The notes under the pieces: generated by a model
Seen by the model: only the letters and a program-made list of their open reading frames with translations
Database searches by the model: none
Told to the model about the DNA's origin: nothing
Shown here: positions 1 to 6,965 of the stretch, one piece after another
Position numbering within the stretch: position 1 is the first letter of the stretch
Layout of the letters: every line of letters begins with the position of its first letter
Translations under genes and position numbers: made by a program
Source of the DNA: Candidatus Adiutrix sp.
GTDB taxonomy: Bacteria; Desulfobacterota; Desulfarculia; Adiutricales; Adiutricaceae
NCBI GenBank assembly: GCA_031283395.1
Contig: JAITBV010000138.1
Location: forward strand, 1-9,289
DNA: 9,289 bases
Direction: 5' to 3'

Positions 1-41
1 AATCGCCCCCGGCGGCTTTTCTTATTCAAGGGAAAAGGCAC

Positions 42-1013
42 ATGACTCCGGAAGATTGGCAGGTCTATCAAAACCAGGTCCGGGCCGGGCGCGAAGCGGC
101 CGCCCGCCCGCCCGCTCCCAAAAAAGACGGGGCCATGAACTGGCCCCTGGCCGTGTTGCTCCTGGGGCTGGGCCTGATCGGCGGCTGCGTTTACACCTTG
201 GGCCGCCTGGCCGATTCGGTGGACGTCAAGTCCGCCCGGGCCTCGGAACCCAGCGTGGGCGTCCTTATGCTGGAAGAGGAGATATTCGACTCCCTCTGGG
301 CCACCGCGGCCCTGCGCCATTTCCAGAACGACGACAACATCAAGGGCGTGGTCCTGCGCATAAACTCCCCCGGCGGGGCCGTGGCCCCCTGCCAGGAGAT
401 ATACCGGGCGGTCAAGGCCCTTAAAAAACCGGTGGTCGTCTCGATGGGCTCGGTGGCCGCCTCCGGCGGCCTGTATGTGGCCGCGGGCGGCGATCTCATC
501 CTGGCCAACCCGGGCACGATCACCGGCTCCATCGGAGTCATTCTGCAGACCGTGGAATTCGGCGAGGCCATGGACAAGGTGGGCCTGAAAAGCCGGACCA
601 TCAAAAGCGGGGCTTTCAAGGATATGGGCTCCCCCTTCCGGGAAATGCGGCCCGAGGAGACCAGGCTCCTGGAAACCATGGTGGGTGAGGTTTACGAACA
701 GTTCCTGGGAGACCTGGCCGCCGGCCGCCCCAAGCTCAAGCCCGAGGAACTGCGCAGTCTGGCCGACGGCCGCATTTTCAGCGGAGCTGAGGCCCAAAGG
801 CTGGGCCTGGTGGACGAACTGGGCGGCTTCGAGGAGGCGGTCAGGCGGGCGGCGGCCTTGGGCGGCCTGGTCCTGAAGGGGGGCGAGCGGCCCAATCTGA
901 GCATCCGGGACGGCCGGCCGGGCTGGTGGGACCTCCTGCGGGGCCGGCTGGACCTGCCCCTGCCCCAGGGCCTTAAGCCCGGTCTCAGCCTGAAATACAT
1001 CTACCAGCCCTAG
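42..1013 (+). CDS. sppA: Signal peptide peptidase SppA, short (36K) type
   Basis: Membrane-anchored serine protease of the SppA/ClpP-crotonase fold (MEROPS S49), which degrades signal peptides left in the membrane after secretion. Residues 1-31 are hydrophilic and residues about 33-56 form one membrane helix; the catalytic domain follows and should face the periplasm. The nucleophile is probably Ser141 in VAASGGLYVA and the general base Lys193 in SGAFKDMG. Their 52-residue spacing matches the Ser/Lys dyad of Bacillus SppA rather than the long E. coli form. The substrate-groove motif NSPGG is at 108-112. At 323 aa it is a normal single-domain length. The ATG at 42 has an AAGGGA ribosome site 8 bases upstream. 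A second ATG at 135 would put the helix at the very N-terminus but has a poorer ribosome site. Cys49 follows I-G-G, a weak lipobox-like pattern that may be coincidental. The next gene begins 11 bases downstream, suggesting an operon. Confidence 0.93.
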   Translation: MTPEDWQVYQNQVRAGREAAARPPAPKKDGAMNWPLAVLLLGLGLIGGCVYTLGRLADSVDVKSARASEPSVGVLMLEEEIFDSLWATAALRHFQNDDNIKGVVLRINSPGGAVAPCQEIYRAVKALKKPVVVSMGSVAASGGLYVAAGGDLILANPGTITGSIGVILQTVEFGEAMDKVGLKSRTIKSGAFKDMGSPFREMRPEETRLLETMVGEVYEQFLGDLAAGRPKLKPEELRSLADGRIFSGAEAQRLGLVDELGGFEEAVRRAAALGGLVLKGGERPNLSIRDGRPGWWDLLRGRLDLPLPQGLKPGLSLKYIYQP

Positions 1014-1024
1014 GAGACCGGACC

Positions 1025-1996
1025 TTGCTCCTCTCCGCCGGCCTGACCCTTCTGGCCTTCCTGGCCGATTGGCTTTGGGGGGACCCGCCTTCCTGGCCCC
1101 ACCCGGTGCGTTTCATCGGCCGGCTTATCGCCAGGGGGGAAGCCTGGGCCAGGGCCCTGGCCGGCGGCCCGGGGGCCCTGCTTATGGCCGGAGCCGTCCT
1201 GGCCCTGGCCGTGACGGCCATAGCCATGGGCGGCGCGGCCCTGGTCCTCCGCCTCGGCGCCCTGGCCGGCGGCCCGGTCCACGCCCTGGCCGCCCTCTAC
1301 CTGGTTTACGGCCTGATCTGCCTGCGTGACCTGTATCAACAGACCTGGCGGGTGGAAAAGGCCCTCCGGGGCGGCTATCTGCCGGAAGCCCGGGCCGGGC
1401 TGGCCCTGGTGGTGGGCCGCGACACGGCGGGCCTGTCGGAAGCCGGGGTCCGCCGGGCCCTCATCGAGACCCTGGCCGAAAATCTTTCCGACGGCCTGGT
1501 GGCCCCCCTGTTCTACCTGGCCCTGGGCGGGCCGGTCCTGGCCTGGGGCTACAAGGCGGTCAACACCCTGGATTCCATGATAGGCTACAAGAACGAACGA
1601 TATCTGCACCTGGGCCGCTTCGCGGCCAGGCTGGACGACGCGGCCGGCTTTCTCCCCGCCCGCCTGTCGGCCTGGCTCCTGGTGGCCGCGGCCCGCCTCT
1701 CGGGGCTCCCCTGGCGGGCGGCCTTGGGCGCTTACCTGCGCGACGGGGCCCTTCACCCCAGCCCCAACGCCGGACGCCCCGAGGCGGCCATGGCCGGAGC
1801 CCTGGGCCTGTGGCTGGGCGGGCCTTCGACCTACGGCGGCCGGACTTCGGCCAAACCGATCATTTATCCCGAAGGCGGCGAACCTGGCCCGGAACATTCG
1901 GCCGCCGCCGAAAACCTGGTCATCAGGGCCGCCCTTTTGATGCTGGCCGCCGTGCTGCCAGTCATAGCCATTTTTACCGGCCGCTGGGGCTGGTGA
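1025..1996 (+). CDS. cbiB: Adenosylcobinamide-phosphate synthase CbiB (CobD in Pseudomonas naming)
   Basis: Integral membrane enzyme of adenosylcobalamin synthesis. It amidates adenosylcobyric acid with (R)-1-amino-2-propanol O-2-phosphate to give adenosylcobinamide phosphate. Family motifs are visible in order: ADWLWGDP (14-21) followed by HPV (26-28), GRDT (131-134), ETLAENLSDG (148-157), KAVNTLDSMIGY (177-188) and HPSPNAGRPEAAMAGAL (244-260). Several hydrophobic stretches (about 50-100, 160-175, 215-235 and the C-terminal 300-318) fit a multi-pass protein. The 323 aa length is normal. The start is a TTG at 1025 with AGGAGA at 1012-1017, seven bases upstream. No ATG lies nearer the conserved N-terminal motif. 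It sits 11 bases after sppA and 10 bases before the aminotransferase-fold gene that supplies its substrate, so co-transcription is very likely. No other corrin-ring genes are visible in the window. Confidence 0.95.
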   Translation: MLLSAGLTLLAFLADWLWGDPPSWPHPVRFIGRLIARGEAWARALAGGPGALLMAGAVLALAVTAIAMGGAALVLRLGALAGGPVHALAALYLVYGLICLRDLYQQTWRVEKALRGGYLPEARAGLALVVGRDTAGLSEAGVRRALIETLAENLSDGLVAPLFYLALGGPVLAWGYKAVNTLDSMIGYKNERYLHLGRFAARLDDAAGFLPARLSAWLLVAAARLSGLPWRAALGAYLRDGALHPSPNAGRPEAAMAGALGLWLGGPSTYGGRTSAKPIIYPEGGEPGPEHSAAAENLVIRAALLMLAAVLPVIAIFTGRWGW

Positions 1997-2006
1997 GGAA
2001 ACTGTC

Positions 2007-3149
2007 ATGGTCGGCGTCCCCCTAAAAGCCTCCCTGGCCGCGGCGGTCAACGCGGAAACCGATCCGCGGCGCCACGGCGGGCGCATCTTTGAAGCGGCCC
2101 GGCAACTGGGGCGCTCCTGGCGGGATATGATCGACTTCTCCGCCAGCATCAATCCCCTGGGCCCGCCCCGGGGCCTGAAAAAAGCCCTCGACGAGGACTT
2201 CGACCGGATCCTCCACTACCCGGAAGTGCGGGCCGAAAGCCTCCTGAAAATAATAGCCGACCTGCACGGCCTGACCCCCGACCACTTCCTGGCCGGGGCC
2301 GGGTCCACCCCCCAGTTCCACCTCCTGCCCCGGGCCCTGGGCCTCAGCCGCCCGGTCATCATAGGCCCGGCCTTCTCCGAGTACGAGGCCGCCCTCTCGG
2401 CCGCCGGCCTGGGCCACCAGTATGTCCTGGCCTCGGAGAGCGCCGGCTGGCAGGTGGACCAGGACACAGTGGACCGGGTCCTGAGCCGCAAGCCTGACGC
2501 CGTCTTCCTGGCCAACCCGGCCAATCCCACCGGCCGCCTCGTCCCCCCGGAAGTGCTGGCCCGCCTGGTCCAGGAGTGCCGCCGCCTGTCGGCCTGGCTG
2601 ATAGTCGACGAGGCCTTTCTGGATTTCACCGAGGAGGGCCGCACGCTGGTGCCTCAGGTGGCGGAACAGCCTCGCCTCATCGTGATGAAGTCCCTGACCA
2701 AAATTTTCGCCCTGCCCGGCCTCCGGCTGGCCTACCTGGCGGCCAACCCCAAGGCCGCCGCCAGGCTGGCCGCCGAGACCGCGCCCTGGAGCCTGTCCAG
2801 CCCGGCCGTCACCGCCGGCCTTTTCTGCCTGTCCCAGAAAAATTTCCGGGAATCCACCCTCAAGGGCGTGAAAATTTTCCGCCGCCACCTGGTGCGGGAA
2901 CTGAAAGCCCTGGACCTGGGCCAGATCTATCCCTCGGAAGCCAACTTTCTGCTCTGGCGCCTGGAGCCGGAATACAATTCCCGCAAGCTCATCGACTCCC
3001 TGTTCTGGAACGGCCTGTTGGTGCGCGACGCCGGGAACTTCAACGGCCTGCGGCCCGGCTATCTGCGCCTGGCCGTCCGGCCGGCCCCGGAAATATCCGC
3101 CCTGGCCGCCGGCCTGAAAAAATTCCTGGCCGAATACCGGGAGCAATAA
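2007..3149 (+). CDS. cobD: L-threonine-O-3-phosphate decarboxylase (Salmonella CobD type, class I/II aminotransferase fold)
   Basis: PLP-dependent enzyme of the HisC-like aminotransferase fold. It is predicted to decarboxylate L-threonine O-3-phosphate to (R)-1-amino-2-propanol O-2-phosphate, the substrate of the CbiB encoded just upstream. Visible motifs are RRHGG (21-25), DFSASINPLG (43-52), GAGSTPQ (97-103), NPANPTG (160-166), IVDEAFLDF (189-197) with Asp191 for the PLP ring nitrogen, and SLTKIFALPGLRLAY (219-233). Lys222 is the expected Schiff-base lysine and Arg230 the conserved phosphate or carboxylate contact. At 380 aa it is close to the family's usual size. The ATG at 2007 follows GAGGAA at 1995-2000. 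The main alternative is histidinol-phosphate aminotransferase (HisC). The N-terminal HGG and FSASINPLG pattern and the cbiB neighbour favour the cobalamin role. Note that the name cobD is used for cbiB in Pseudomonas nomenclature. Confidence 0.88.
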   Translation: MVGVPLKASLAAAVNAETDPRRHGGRIFEAARQLGRSWRDMIDFSASINPLGPPRGLKKALDEDFDRILHYPEVRAESLLKIIADLHGLTPDHFLAGAGSTPQFHLLPRALGLSRPVIIGPAFSEYEAALSAAGLGHQYVLASESAGWQVDQDTVDRVLSRKPDAVFLANPANPTGRLVPPEVLARLVQECRRLSAWLIVDEAFLDFTEEGRTLVPQVAEQPRLIVMKSLTKIFALPGLRLAYLAANPKAAARLAAETAPWSLSSPAVTAGLFCLSQKNFRESTLKGVKIFRRHLVRELKALDLGQIYPSEANFLLWRLEPEYNSRKLIDSLFWNGLLVRDAGNFNGLRPGYLRLAVRPAPEISALAAGLKKFLAEYREQ

Positions 3150-3151
3150 GC

Positions 3152-3997
3152 GTGCCCGAACTGCCCGAGGTCCAGACCATCGCCGCCGACCTTAACGAGG
3201 CCGTGCGCGGCCTGACCATCACGGAGGCCGCCATCGGCTGCGAAAAGATAGTTGCCGGCGGAACGGACGATTTCCGCCGCCGCCTGGCCGGGGCCGAAAT
3301 AGGGGAAGTCCGCCGCCTGGGCAAATGGGTCCATTTCCGCCTGGCCAAGGCCTCGGGTCCGGCCCACCTCTTGGTCCACCTGAAAATGACCGGCCAGTTC
3401 CAACTGGGGCCCTGGCCGGCGAAGGGCCCCTGGCCCAGGCATATCCACGCGGCCCTGCGCCTGGCCGGGCGCCCGGCGGAAACCGGGGCCCTCCTCTACC
3501 GGGACATCCGCAAGTTCGGCCGCCTCCGGGCCTTTGACCAGGCCGGGTTCGAGGCCTTCCTGGAAGACCTGGACCTGGGACCCGACCCCCTGACCGTGAC
3601 CGACGAGGAATTCTACCGGCGGCTCACGGCCCGCCGGGGCCGCCTGAAAGCCGCCCTCCTGGACCAGACCACCGTGGCCGGCTTCGGCAACATCTACGTG
3701 GATGAAAGCCTGTTCGCGGCCGGCCTCTCCCCCCTGGCCTCCGCGGCCGGCCTCAGCCGGGCCGAGACCGGGCGCCTGCTCCGAAAGGCCAGGGCCATCT
3801 TCAGGGCCGCCATAGCCGCCCGGGGTTCCACCACCAGCAACTACCAGGGCCTGAAGGGGGGCGGGACCTACCAGGGCCGTCACCAGGTCTACGGCCGGGC
3901 CGGCCGGCCCTGCCCGGTCTGCGGAACGGCCATCGTGAAACTTACGGCGGGCGGCCGCGGCACCCACCTCTGTCCGGCCTGCCAGCCGGCGCCATAG
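3152..3997 (+). CDS. mutM: Formamidopyrimidine-DNA glycosylase (Fpg/MutM)
   Basis: Bifunctional DNA glycosylase/AP lyase of base-excision repair that removes 8-oxoguanine and formamidopyrimidines. The start is a GTG at 3152, because the family needs the sequence PELPEV directly after the initiator Met: Pro2 is the catalytic amine and Glu3 the acid. The open frame extends upstream to 2576, but that part only overlaps the previous gene. Other visible elements are Lys58 in RLGKWVHF, HLKMTGQ (76-82) in the lesion-probing loop, YRDIRKFGRL (116-124), the helix-two-turn-helix around GFGNIYVDESL (177-187), and a C-terminal zinc finger C254-x2-C257-x16-C274-x2-C277 with Arg269 in GRGTH. Length 281 aa is typical (E. 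coli 269). Only two bases (GC) separate the upstream TAA from this GTG, and the ribosome site GGGAG (3139-3143) lies inside the previous gene, so translation is probably coupled. Confidence 0.96.
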   Translation: MPELPEVQTIAADLNEAVRGLTITEAAIGCEKIVAGGTDDFRRRLAGAEIGEVRRLGKWVHFRLAKASGPAHLLVHLKMTGQFQLGPWPAKGPWPRHIHAALRLAGRPAETGALLYRDIRKFGRLRAFDQAGFEAFLEDLDLGPDPLTVTDEEFYRRLTARRGRLKAALLDQTTVAGFGNIYVDESLFAAGLSPLASAAGLSRAETGRLLRKARAIFRAAIAARGSTTSNYQGLKGGGTYQGRHQVYGRAGRPCPVCGTAIVKLTAGGRGTHLCPACQPAP

Positions 3998-3999
3998 GC

Positions 4000-4020
4000 G
4001 GCGCTGCGGGCGCTTTAATT
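4000..4020 (+). terminator. Weak hairpin after mutM, possible terminator
   Basis: Just after the mutM stop, GCGC (4001-4004) can pair with GCGC (4010-4013) around a TGCGG loop, with a G-U pair extending it, followed by TTTAATT. The stem is only 4-5 bp and the tail is short, so termination would be inefficient. It is listed because it lies where the sppA-to-mutM unit should end and a new promoter begins about 65 bases later. Low confidence. Confidence 0.3.
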
Positions 4021-4083
4021 CCAAACCAGACTTCATTAATAATTTCAGTATATTCCGCCATAAAAAAATTAACGACGGAAGGC

Positions 4084-4112
4084 TTGACTTTTGGCTCCAA
4101 AACGATTAAACT
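4084..4112 (+). promoter_or_regulatory. Predicted sigma70-type promoter for the crp/fnr-nrfHA unit
   Basis: TTGACT (4084-4089) matches the -35 consensus at 5 of 6 bases. After a 17-bp spacer, TAAACT (4107-4112) matches the -10 at 4 of 6. Transcription would start near 4119. The surrounding AT-rich stretch, about 4014-4160, stands out from the GC-rich genes on both sides. The TTG of the -35 is also the first in-frame TTG of the regulator reading frame, but with GGAAGG ending one base before it, it is a poor translation start. This fits a promoter better than a start codon. Confidence 0.55.
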
Positions 4113-4120
4113 GGGCTTAA

Positions 4121-4141
4121 GTTGTCTGTTGCATTTACAAC
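4121..4141 (+). repeat. Short inverted repeat GTTGT/ACAAC near the predicted transcription start
   Basis: GTTGT (4121-4125) and ACAAC (4137-4141) are perfect inverted arms 11 bases apart. They lie just downstream of the predicted -10 box and upstream of the regulator's likely start. The inner TTGT...ACAA resembles the outer bases of Crp/Fnr/HcpR-type operators, but the spacing is one base off the usual 10, and the usual inner GA/TC bases are absent. It could be an autoregulatory site, a small leader hairpin or chance. Confidence 0.25.
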
Positions 4142-4161
4142 AAAAATTGAAAAAGGCCGAG

Positions 4162-4824
4162 TTGAAAGGTTCAGTTTGGTCAAAATGTCCGTTGTTTTCG
4201 GATATTGCGGAAGCCGACAGGCCGGCCCTGCTGAAATGTCTGGGTGGGACCAGGAAGTGCTTCAAAAAAAACGGCTTCGTCTTCAAAACGGGGGGGAAGG
4301 CCGAGGCCTTGGGCGTGGTGCTGTCCGGGGCCGTCCAGGTACTCCGGCAGGATTACTGGGGCAACCGGTTGCTGGTGGATCGCGTCGAGCCCGGGGGGGT
4401 TTTCAGCGAGGCGTTCTCCTGCTTGGGCGGGGGGTTGCTGCCGGTCAGCGTCCAGACCTTGGAGGATTCCGAGATCCTGCTCATCAACTGCCGGAAAATC
4501 TTTACGACCTGTTCTCCGGCCTGCGCCTTTCACGCCACGATGACCAGGAACCTGGCCCTGATCCTGGCCGAAAAGGCCGTTGTCCTGACCCGGAGACTGA
4601 CCCATGTCACGCAGCCCTCGACCCGGGAAAAACTTTTGTCTTTCCTGTCGGAGCAGGCGCGGCTGGCCGGAGGGAACTCCTTCGACATTCCCTTCTCCCG
4701 TCAGGAACTGGCCGACTACCTGGCGGTGGACCGGAGCGCCATGTCCGGAGTCATTTCCAAGCTGAAGGCTGATAAGCTGTTGAGTTGCCGCCGCAACCAT
4801 TTCGAGTTGTTGTCAAACCGTTGA
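4162..4824 (+). CDS. Crp/Fnr-family transcriptional regulator, probable regulator of nrfHA
   Basis: One-component regulator with an N-terminal cyclic-nucleotide-binding-like sensor barrel (about residues 9-120, including VVLSGAVQVLRQD at 52-64), a dimer helix (about 125-150) and a C-terminal winged helix-turn-helix at about 154-215. The HTH core is SRQELADYLAVDRSAMSGV (179-197). From the TTG at 4162 the protein is 220 aa, the usual family size; AAAAGG at 4151-4156 lies five bases upstream. The frame is open back to a TTG at 4084, but that overlaps the predicted -35 box. It has eight cysteines (9, 26, 33, 87, 110, 117, 121, 209), including CSPACAFH (117-124), but not the N-terminal cluster pattern of E. 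coli FNR. The ligand is therefore unknown; a redox, NO or heme signal is possible. nrfH starts 36 bases downstream without its own visible promoter, so the regulator is probably co-transcribed with nrfHA. The gene carries unusually long A and G tracts. Confidence 0.85.
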   Translation: MKGSVWSKCPLFSDIAEADRPALLKCLGGTRKCFKKNGFVFKTGGKAEALGVVLSGAVQVLRQDYWGNRLLVDRVEPGGVFSEAFSCLGGGLLPVSVQTLEDSEILLINCRKIFTTCSPACAFHATMTRNLALILAEKAVVLTRRLTHVTQPSTREKLLSFLSEQARLAGGNSFDIPFSRQELADYLAVDRSAMSGVISKLKADKLLSCRRNHFELLSNR

Positions 4825-4860
4825 TTTTATCGACTTAAAGGGCCAAAGGAGCCGGAATCC

Positions 4861-5436
4861 ATGAATTCTTTCGGAACAATGTTCAAAGAATCCAAGTGGT
4901 TATGGTCCATGTTCGCTTTGGCCGGCCTGCTCGTCGGCCTGGGGAGCTACACGTTATACGTTTCCCGGGCCTGGGCCTATCTTTCGGACGAGCCGGCCGC
5001 CTGCCTCAACTGCCACGTCATGGGCACATATTACCAGGCCTGGGACAAGAGTTCCCACGCGGTCTGGGCCACCTGCAACGACTGTCATCTGCCCCAGGAC
5101 AACCTGCTCCGCCAATACGCCTTCAAGGCTGTGGACGGTCTGTATCACGCGGCTGTTTTCACAGCCGGGTACGAACCGCAGGTGATACGGGCGCGCCAGA
5201 GCACCAGCGAAGTCGTCATGGACAACTGCGTGCGCTGCCATTCGCCCCTGGTGACGGAATTCACAAAAATGAACGTTGGTTATGACCAGGTTCTGAAAGG
5301 CGAGGCCAAGGCGTGCTGGGACTGCCACACCCAGGTTCCGCACACCAGCATCAGCCACCTGGCTTCCAGCACAGGCACTATAGCCCCATTTCCGGAGTCC
5401 CCCGTTCCGGCCTGGCTCAACAATATGCTGAATTAA
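4861..5436 (+). CDS. nrfH: Cytochrome c nitrite reductase small subunit NrfH (tetraheme quinol dehydrogenase)
   Basis: Membrane-anchored NapC/NirT-family cytochrome that takes electrons from the menaquinol pool and passes them to NrfA on the periplasmic side. A single N-terminal helix (about residues 13-34) is followed by four heme c sites: CLNCH (48-52), CNDCH (72-76), CVRCH (123-127) and CWDCH (152-156). Met54, two residues after the first site (CLNCHVM), corresponds to the unusual Met ligand of heme 1 known from Desulfovibrio NrfH. Lys89 and Asp92 in FKAVDG are candidates for the conserved quinol-site residues. At 191 aa it is somewhat longer than typical NrfH (about 150-180). The ATG at 4861 has a strong AAAGGAG at 4845-4851. 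nrfA starts 13 bases after the stop, so the two subunits are translated from one message. NapC-type relatives are possible in principle, but the nrfA neighbour settles the role. Confidence 0.97.
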   Translation: MNSFGTMFKESKWLWSMFALAGLLVGLGSYTLYVSRAWAYLSDEPAACLNCHVMGTYYQAWDKSSHAVWATCNDCHLPQDNLLRQYAFKAVDGLYHAAVFTAGYEPQVIRARQSTSEVVMDNCVRCHSPLVTEFTKMNVGYDQVLKGEAKACWDCHTQVPHTSISHLASSTGTIAPFPESPVPAWLNNMLN

Positions 5437-5449
5437 GGGAGATGCGCTT

Positions 5450-6946
5450 ATGAACCCGGTTTACTCATCGAGATACGGTTCCTGGATACTGGGCGTTGTG
5501 ATTTTCGCCGGCGTCGCGGTGGGCGTGGTCATTTTAGGCCTTTTGGCCGCGACCGTCACCGTGAGGCGGGCTGAAGTGGCCTCCATTTACAACAATAAAA
5601 AGGTTGAACTCTCAACCAACCCCTTGGAGTCCCGCAATGACCGCTGGGGCCTGAACTACCCCCGCGAATACGATTCCTGGCAAAGAACCAAGGAAATGGA
5701 TTACAGCAGCAAGCACCTGGGCAACAAGTTCGAGGATGTCCTGGCCGCCCGTCCCGAAATGGTGGCGGTCTGGGCCGGCTACCTCTTCTCCAGGGACTAT
5801 AACGCGCCCCGGGGCCACTGGTACACCATTGAGGACATGAGAGCCACCCTGCGCACCGGGGCTCCCGGCGTGGGCGAATTGAAAGACATCCAATTGGCCG
5901 CCTGCTGGAACTGCAAGACCCCGGACGTGCCCCGCATGATGCAGCAACTCGGCGTCGAGCAATATTACAAGACGCCCTGGAGCGCCCTGGGGTCCGAAAT
6001 GGTCAATTCCATCGGTTGCGCCGACTGCCATGACCCGACCACCATGAAGCTGACCATCACCCGGCCTTCCCTGTCCGAGGCCTTCAAGCGCTGGCAGGGC
6101 CGGGAGATCACGGAAGCCACCAACCAGGAAATGCGCAGCCTGGTCTGCGCCCAGTGCCATGTCGAATACTATTTCAAAGGTCCTGATCGCCATGTGACCT
6201 TCCCCTTCGACAAGGGCATAACCATGGAGCAGCAGGAAGCGTATTACGACGAGATCGAATTCGCCGACTGGACCCACGCCCTGAGCAAGACGCCTCTGTT
6301 GAAGGCCCAGCACCCCGACTACGAGATCTTCCTCCTAGGCCCGCACGGCGAGAAGGGCCTGTCCTGCGCCGACTGCCATATGCCCTACGTTTCCGAGGGC
6401 GGCCTTAAGTATTCCGATCATCACCTGATGAGCCCCCTGAAGAACGTCGCCGCCGCCTGCCAGACCTGCCACCGGGAAAGCGAAGAGAACCTGAAGAGGT
6501 TCGTCTATGACCGGCAGGACAAGGCCCTGGAGATCAGGAACCGGCTGGAGCCCGAACTGGTCAAGGCCCACGTCATGGCCAAGGCCGCCATTGATAACGG
6601 GGCCACCGACGAGGAACTGAAACCGGCCAGGAAGCTCATCCGCTCCGCCCACTGGCGTTGGGATTTCGGCACCGCCTCCCACGGGGCCTCCTTCCACGCG
6701 CCGGTCGAAACCATGAGGATTCTCTCCCACGGCCTCGACAAGGCCCTCCAGGCCCAGTTGGTCCTGAAGGATCTTCTCTACTCCTACGGAGTGACCGAAG
6801 TGGAAATGCCCGATCTTTCCACCAAGGCCAAGGCCCAGGAATACATCGGCCTGGATATGGCCACCTTCAGGGCCCAGAAGGCTGAATTCATGAAAAACGT
6901 GGTGCCCGGATGGATCAAAGAGGCCAAGGCCAAGGGCCGCATCTGA
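5450..6946 (+). CDS. nrfA: Ammonia-forming cytochrome c nitrite reductase catalytic subunit NrfA (pentaheme)
   Basis: Catalyses six-electron reduction of nitrite to ammonium (EC 1.7.2.2) in the periplasm, with NrfH as electron donor. It has the diagnostic active-site heme motif CWNCK (152-156, Lys156 as proximal ligand) and four CXXCH sites: CADCH (190-194), CAQCH (233-237), CADCH (306-310) and CQTCH (337-341). The expected active-site residues are present: Arg121 (PRGHWY), Tyr240 (CHVEYYF) and His299 (GPHG). Glu239, Lys285 and Gln287 (KAQHPDYE) match the calcium-site residues of Wolinella-type NrfA, so this is the Ca-dependent class rather than the Arg-substituted Geobacter type. His411 and His416 in SHGASFH are candidate distal ligands. 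Residues 11-36 are a long hydrophobic helix with no clear cleavage site, so the protein may stay membrane-anchored. It is 498 aa, normal for the family. ATG 5450 follows AGGGAG at 5436-5441. Confidence 0.98.
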   Translation: MNPVYSSRYGSWILGVVIFAGVAVGVVILGLLAATVTVRRAEVASIYNNKKVELSTNPLESRNDRWGLNYPREYDSWQRTKEMDYSSKHLGNKFEDVLAARPEMVAVWAGYLFSRDYNAPRGHWYTIEDMRATLRTGAPGVGELKDIQLAACWNCKTPDVPRMMQQLGVEQYYKTPWSALGSEMVNSIGCADCHDPTTMKLTITRPSLSEAFKRWQGREITEATNQEMRSLVCAQCHVEYYFKGPDRHVTFPFDKGITMEQQEAYYDEIEFADWTHALSKTPLLKAQHPDYEIFLLGPHGEKGLSCADCHMPYVSEGGLKYSDHHLMSPLKNVAAACQTCHRESEENLKRFVYDRQDKALEIRNRLEPELVKAHVMAKAAIDNGATDEELKPARKLIRSAHWRWDFGTASHGASFHAPVETMRILSHGLDKALQAQLVLKDLLYSYGVTEVEMPDLSTKAKAQEYIGLDMATFRAQKAEFMKNVVPGWIKEAKAKGRI

Positions 6947-6965
6947 TCCTTTTCAGGTAATCGGC

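Noticed and set aside
1..45. Possible tail of an upstream gene ending at TGA 43-45, overlapping the sppA ATG as ATGA
   Set aside because: Only 14 codons are visible, with no recognisable motif, and the frame is equally consistent with non-coding leader sequence holding the sppA ribosome site.
1010..2152. 380-aa reading frame on the minus strand opposite cbiB
   Set aside because: Shadow frame of GC-rich coding DNA: very rich in Gly, Gln, Pro and Ala, no domain, and directly opposite a clear CbiB.
2022..3146. 374-aa reading frame on the minus strand opposite the threonine-phosphate decarboxylase gene
   Set aside because: Low-complexity Gly/Gln/Ala-rich shadow frame with no recognisable motif.
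2576..3151. N-terminal extension of mutM from an upstream ATG (473-aa protein)
   Set aside because: Fpg requires Pro directly after the initiator Met. The extension is Pro/Arg/Gly-rich and lies wholly within the preceding PLP-enzyme gene; the GTG at 3152 is the correct start.
3059..4036. 325-aa reading frame on the minus strand opposite mutM
   Set aside because: Same compositional artefact; the + strand encodes all the Fpg motifs.
4122..4772. Alternative 216-aa + strand frame overlapping the regulator gene
   Set aside because: Arg/Gly/Pro-rich shadow frame without domains. It would be reached only by -1 slippage at the A8 tract, for which there is no evidence.
4825..4860. Search for a separate nrfH promoter or operator
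   Set aside because: Only 36 bases, containing a strong ribosome site but no -35/-10 pair or palindrome, so co-transcription with the regulator is preferred.
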